Shown in pieces: positions 60,301-64,000 of a DNA stretch of 64,000 bases. The translations under genes were made by a program, and so were the position numbers. How positions within the stretch are numbered: the stretch's first letter is position 1; each line of letters opens with the position of its first letter. The stretch is from the NCBI RefSeq assembly GCF_047495875.1, contig NC_092497.1, positions 64,007,492-64,071,491 on the forward strand. Direction: 5' to 3'. This DNA is from Pithys albifrons albifrons. Taxonomy: Eukaryota; Chordata; Aves; Passeriformes; Thamnophilidae. The notes under the pieces are model-generated. The model saw only the letters and a program-made list of their open reading frames with translations, was not told where the DNA came from and did not search any database.

Positions 60301-63300
60301 GCCCCTAGCTACACAGTGGGAAACAGACCAAATTTATTTCATTTTAAGCTGTCTAAAACATTGTTCTCTGTTGTAAGTCGGCAGTCCACTCCTTCATCGT
60401 CAGTAGATAAGCAACTCCAGAGTTTGCCTGTCTTCAGATGAGATTTACTGCCCTCTTGAGGTGTTTATCTTTCTCCTTCAAGAACAGAGGTAGCTTAAAA
60501 GACCTTGTGCCCTTGGACAGGAAAAGTGTATCAACAGCAGCAGCTGACATACCTTGTCACACTAAGGAACATAGGCTGCAATCCTCTGAAAAAAAATCCC
60601 ACCACTTTCTGCACAGACGTCTTAGCAACTGAAGAAGAAATTGGCAAAATTAGCCTCAATTTTATTGAATTGTCCTGTTGTGATGTGGTCATATGGCATT
60701 TCATTATGTCATCATGCTTCTTGCTAGAACACCATGGATCATCACTGCCTCTGCATACTTCAAGAGCCAAGTCTTCTGGAAAAGACAGTTGAGCACAATG
60801 GAGTGGAATAAACTGGGTCCTAGCAAAATTTGCTTTAAAATTATTAGTTGTCTTTTCTTTCAAGCTGATAGGACTTGCTTCAGGCTGGCTCTTGTCTCAT
60901 ACTCTACAGGATTACTACCTGAGAACATTATCTTGAGTACTTGCTGACTGGTGTTGCCTGGGTTTATTCTACCTGTATTATAAAGCCAGCAGTTGGGCTA
61001 GGCATCCAGCTCTTTGAAAGTCCACAAAGTTACAGCCAAAAGTCTCAAAAGGGTTTTGAAAATCACATGACCACTGTGATGATATCTGAGGGGAAGTAAA
61101 TTGTCATATCCATCTGCAGAAGACTCTTTCATCTCTGAGACTTCTGTCCTTGATTTTTGGTTGGTTAAAGAGTTTATTTTGAAGTTAATTTTCAGATTAA
61201 AATCATCATATATTGGCTTATAGAAGCCTTTATTTCAGAGGAACAATTTAGTTTACCCTGTTTAGACACAGTCACATGTATTTGATCTTTGATACCAGGC
61301 AAGTTACTCTCTATGTATGCAAAAGAGGCACTTTTGCTGCTTAAGTGTTTTTTTCTCTAAGACATATTAACATATTGAATTGGAGAGAAGAGATACATTT
61401 TTGATGAACAAAAACAAGAAAGCAATAGACTAAAACCTCCTTTCAGGATCCCTAATGAGTGCTCTTTAGATAAAAACATTACCCACAGAAAACCACACTA
61501 TGGTATAGATACTATGAGATAAAGATATCATGGGAACCATACACTAATCAAAATCTTCTGTGGCTGCATTATTAAGATACTTGCTCTAAGAACATAACAT
61601 ATGGTAGAAGCCTCAAGGAGATAGATCCTTTAGCTCACCACCAACAGAAGTGTAAAATGCTCCCAGTTCCTTCAAGGATTTAAGTAATGCTTGCTTAGGG
61701 TGTTTCATTCACTAGCAACATGGTGATTTGTGAAGCACAACTAATGTGTCCCTGGGAAGTTCCAACATGAAATAAGACTAGGTGTGAAAGCCTGTCAGGG
61801 TCCAAAGAGATAAGATTTAATGGGAAGCACTCCCTGAAAATATGAGGGTGAGTGTTACTAACTTAATCCATATGATAGCGTCTCCCTGCAAATGTATGAC
61901 AGAATGTAGGGCAGAAATGCATGAGGCAGATATTAGTCATTGTCCACAGGTGAAAATTCTTCCATGAATTTATCAGCAAGGGTTACCATGCTATGGTTCA
62001 ACATTTGAACAATAGATTATTGTGCAAAGATGAAATGTAAAGGAGCTACCCTATGTTTAATTGCGGAAGCACATACACTTGGAAAATTTAAAATGCACTT
62101 GTTTCATTACAAATGTATCTCTGCAGTCTTACACAGTAATAGGAATAACTGGAAGGTGTCTGGGAAGAGAGAGGGGCAGGAAGGTTGCTTTCTGCCACTG
62201 ATACTCTCATAGATATAAATAGATGCATGAAATGATTTCTGTTGGTTTTGCTTTCTTTTGTAGCATGAGGATTGCTAGAAGCAGGATGCAATCTGCTTTC
62301 ATTTTGCTTGCATGATCCTAGGCTTTCTATGATCAGTACAAAGGCATAATACACGTGACACTTACAATTTAATCTAATATTAAACTATACAAAATATATC
62401 TGTACAAGCACAGAAAAAATCCTACAGTTTCCATTCAGCATGCAGTGTTAGGAGACAGCTAGACCCTGGGAGAGCTGTGAAATCATCCAGTTGATCTCTA
62501 AATGGCAAGGCCCAGTTTTGGAAGTGAAAGGCATATGGGACATTAGTTCATGGGACAACTGAAAGAGTATGTCCTATTTTTCTGGAACATAGTATGGGAT
62601 GTGCTAGAGAAGTCTCTGGATTGTAGGGTTGACAGTACACCTTGGGCAGAAGTACCTGTAAAAGGGACAGTGGATTAAAAGAGGGAATCTGAACTCTGCT
62701 GCATGAGCCCTTATCTGCTCTCTGATACACTCTGTCTGTCTGACAGGAAAAGAGGTAACTGCAGAGCAAGTCTGACATAGTTCTGTAAAGGTAGGTATGG
62801 CTGGGGAAAATGGAAAAGGAGCATCACTAAACTGACACAGTGTCCTTGAGATACATGAGGTGATACTACTGTGCACATGAAGGAAAAGTGCTTCTGTCAG
62901 CTGTTACTCCAGCTAGCACGACTTAAAAATCAGTTCATTTCCTTCCAATAAACACAGGGTAGGCACTAGGAAATCTTTATGGAAAGTGTGAAGCGACCTG
63001 TTCCTGTGTTCTGGCTAATACAAGCAACTTGAATACCAAAGAAAGCCCCTAAATAAGTCACATATGAATTAGACAAATGGCTCCAGGTTATAACAAGTCA
63101 ATGTCTTAGATAGATTTTAGAGCTAAAGCACATTTGGATTAGAGTAGATGAACTCCCTTAAAGTACAAACCAAGCATTTCAAAGTAAGTCTACCTTCTTT
63201 CTACTGCTACTCTTCCTCTTACAATCTGTAAAAATCTAACTCACTGCAGTCGCTTGAAAATAACAAATCCAATTCAAGCACCTACAACATGTCTGATCTC

Positions 63301-64000
63301 AGACTTGTTGGTACCTCCCTGCCTGGAATTGGATATATTTCTAATCTGACAGTGTAAAGACCTTCCTGTGGACAGTTTAAGAGGGAACAACACCTTTGCA
63401 GCCCTGTTTCCACTTTTCCTTTGTAGGCTGTTTTCTTTCATACTGTCATTTTGTTTGTTTTAAACTTAAGAACAACCGAAACAAAACAAGCTGTGCAGTA
63501 CTGTATCAGCAATTTGCAACCTTGCAGATCTCAGTGCAAAGGAGAGTGGCTGTGTGGAATAAGCTATATTTAGGAATATGCTACAGTGATGATTTATTTT
63601 TGTTGTATTTACTGTAAAACAGGAACAAGTACAACATTTGCTTCCTTATCCACTGATGTTTCCTTGTTTTATCAAGCTGAAATAATTTCACCTAAAGTGA
63701 TGAATTGAGCCACTATGTTGCATCAAGCTGTTATTGCGTCACATTATACAATTTTTTGACTCAGTCTGGAAACATGGATTCTGGATTAATATGGGGGAAA
63801 ACATGTAATATTTTATTGTAGGAAAAAATGCCACTTTAGGACTTCAGAGAATATTCACAATACATTGAAAAGAATGAATGAAAGGTACATTGGTCTAACT
63901 CCTTTTGTATTTGACTTCCCTTGAAACATACACATTTTGAAATTTTCTTCTGAATTGAAGAGCTGTAACCACAAATACTCTGTTTCTCTCAGGCAATGAC
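54400..64000. other. Gene-poor intergenic region to the end of the window
   Basis: About 9.6 kb of AT-rich, low-repeat DNA. I find no gene, RNA gene or named transposon. Local duplications lie at 60078-60133 and about 60204-60230. The interval 55560-56140 carries several transcription-factor-like words and no repeat, so it is a candidate regulatory block. All open frames are short (110 codons or fewer). Confidence 0.5.
60078..60133. repeat. Tandem duplication of 30 and 26 bp
   Basis: TTTTTAAGATTAG...CTGTTTTTACGGA occurs twice back to back (60078-60107 and 60108-60133). The second copy lacks a four-base ACTG present in the first; otherwise the two are identical. Confidence 0.92.

Noticed and set aside
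1..64000. CRISPR arrays, operons, tRNA or rRNA genes, prophage or other prokaryotic systems
   Set aside because: No regularly spaced repeats, no cloverleaf-forming tRNA-like sequence and no dense same-strand coding. The introns, CR1 LINEs and LTRs show a vertebrate chromosome.

Overview
This window reads as nuclear DNA from a bird. It is AT-rich, has vertebrate-type introns and long gene-poor stretches, and carries CR1 LINEs with the ATTCTGTG octamer tail together with several solo LTRs of avian endogenous-retrovirus type. I see nothing bacterial or viral in gene organisation. The LTR set suggests a non-galliform bird, but that part is inference.

The only gene I can name with confidence is DMRT2, a DM-domain transcription factor. 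Its last intron fills positions 1-1263, its terminal coding exon is 1264-2288, and its short 3' UTR ends near 2588 after an AATAAA at 2561-2566. The DM zinc-finger exon and the promoter lie upstream of the window. In birds DMRT1, DMRT3 and DMRT2 are neighbours on the Z chromosome, so this is probably Z-linked sequence leading into the long gene-poor interval downstream of DMRT2.

From about 2.6 kb to 64 kb I find no further gene I can support. The recognisable content is mobile DNA: a CR1 (5718-6387) whose octamer tail is interrupted by an 802-bp LTR element (6388-7189) with a perfect 5-bp target duplication; an LTR at 4695-5239; three copies of a single LTR family at 12124-12867 (-), 32596-33223 (+) and 38898-39678 (+); two copies of a second family at 31630-32149 and 45929-46390; and further CR1 fragments at 10565-11210 and 39716-39822. 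Most LTRs have 5-bp target duplications and no retroviral coding region, so they look like solo LTRs.

The non-repeat signals most worth checking are a CpG-rich patch (21562-21794) next to a 56-bp perfectly alternating purine/pyrimidine tract (21877-21932), two exon-like segments bounded by splice consensus sequences (47544-47644 and 54172-54249), and a 60-nt polypyrimidine run (5546-5605). I found no novel multi-gene system. The window is best described as the 3' end of DMRT2 plus a repeat-sprinkled gene desert that may hold regulatory DNA or non-coding transcripts.
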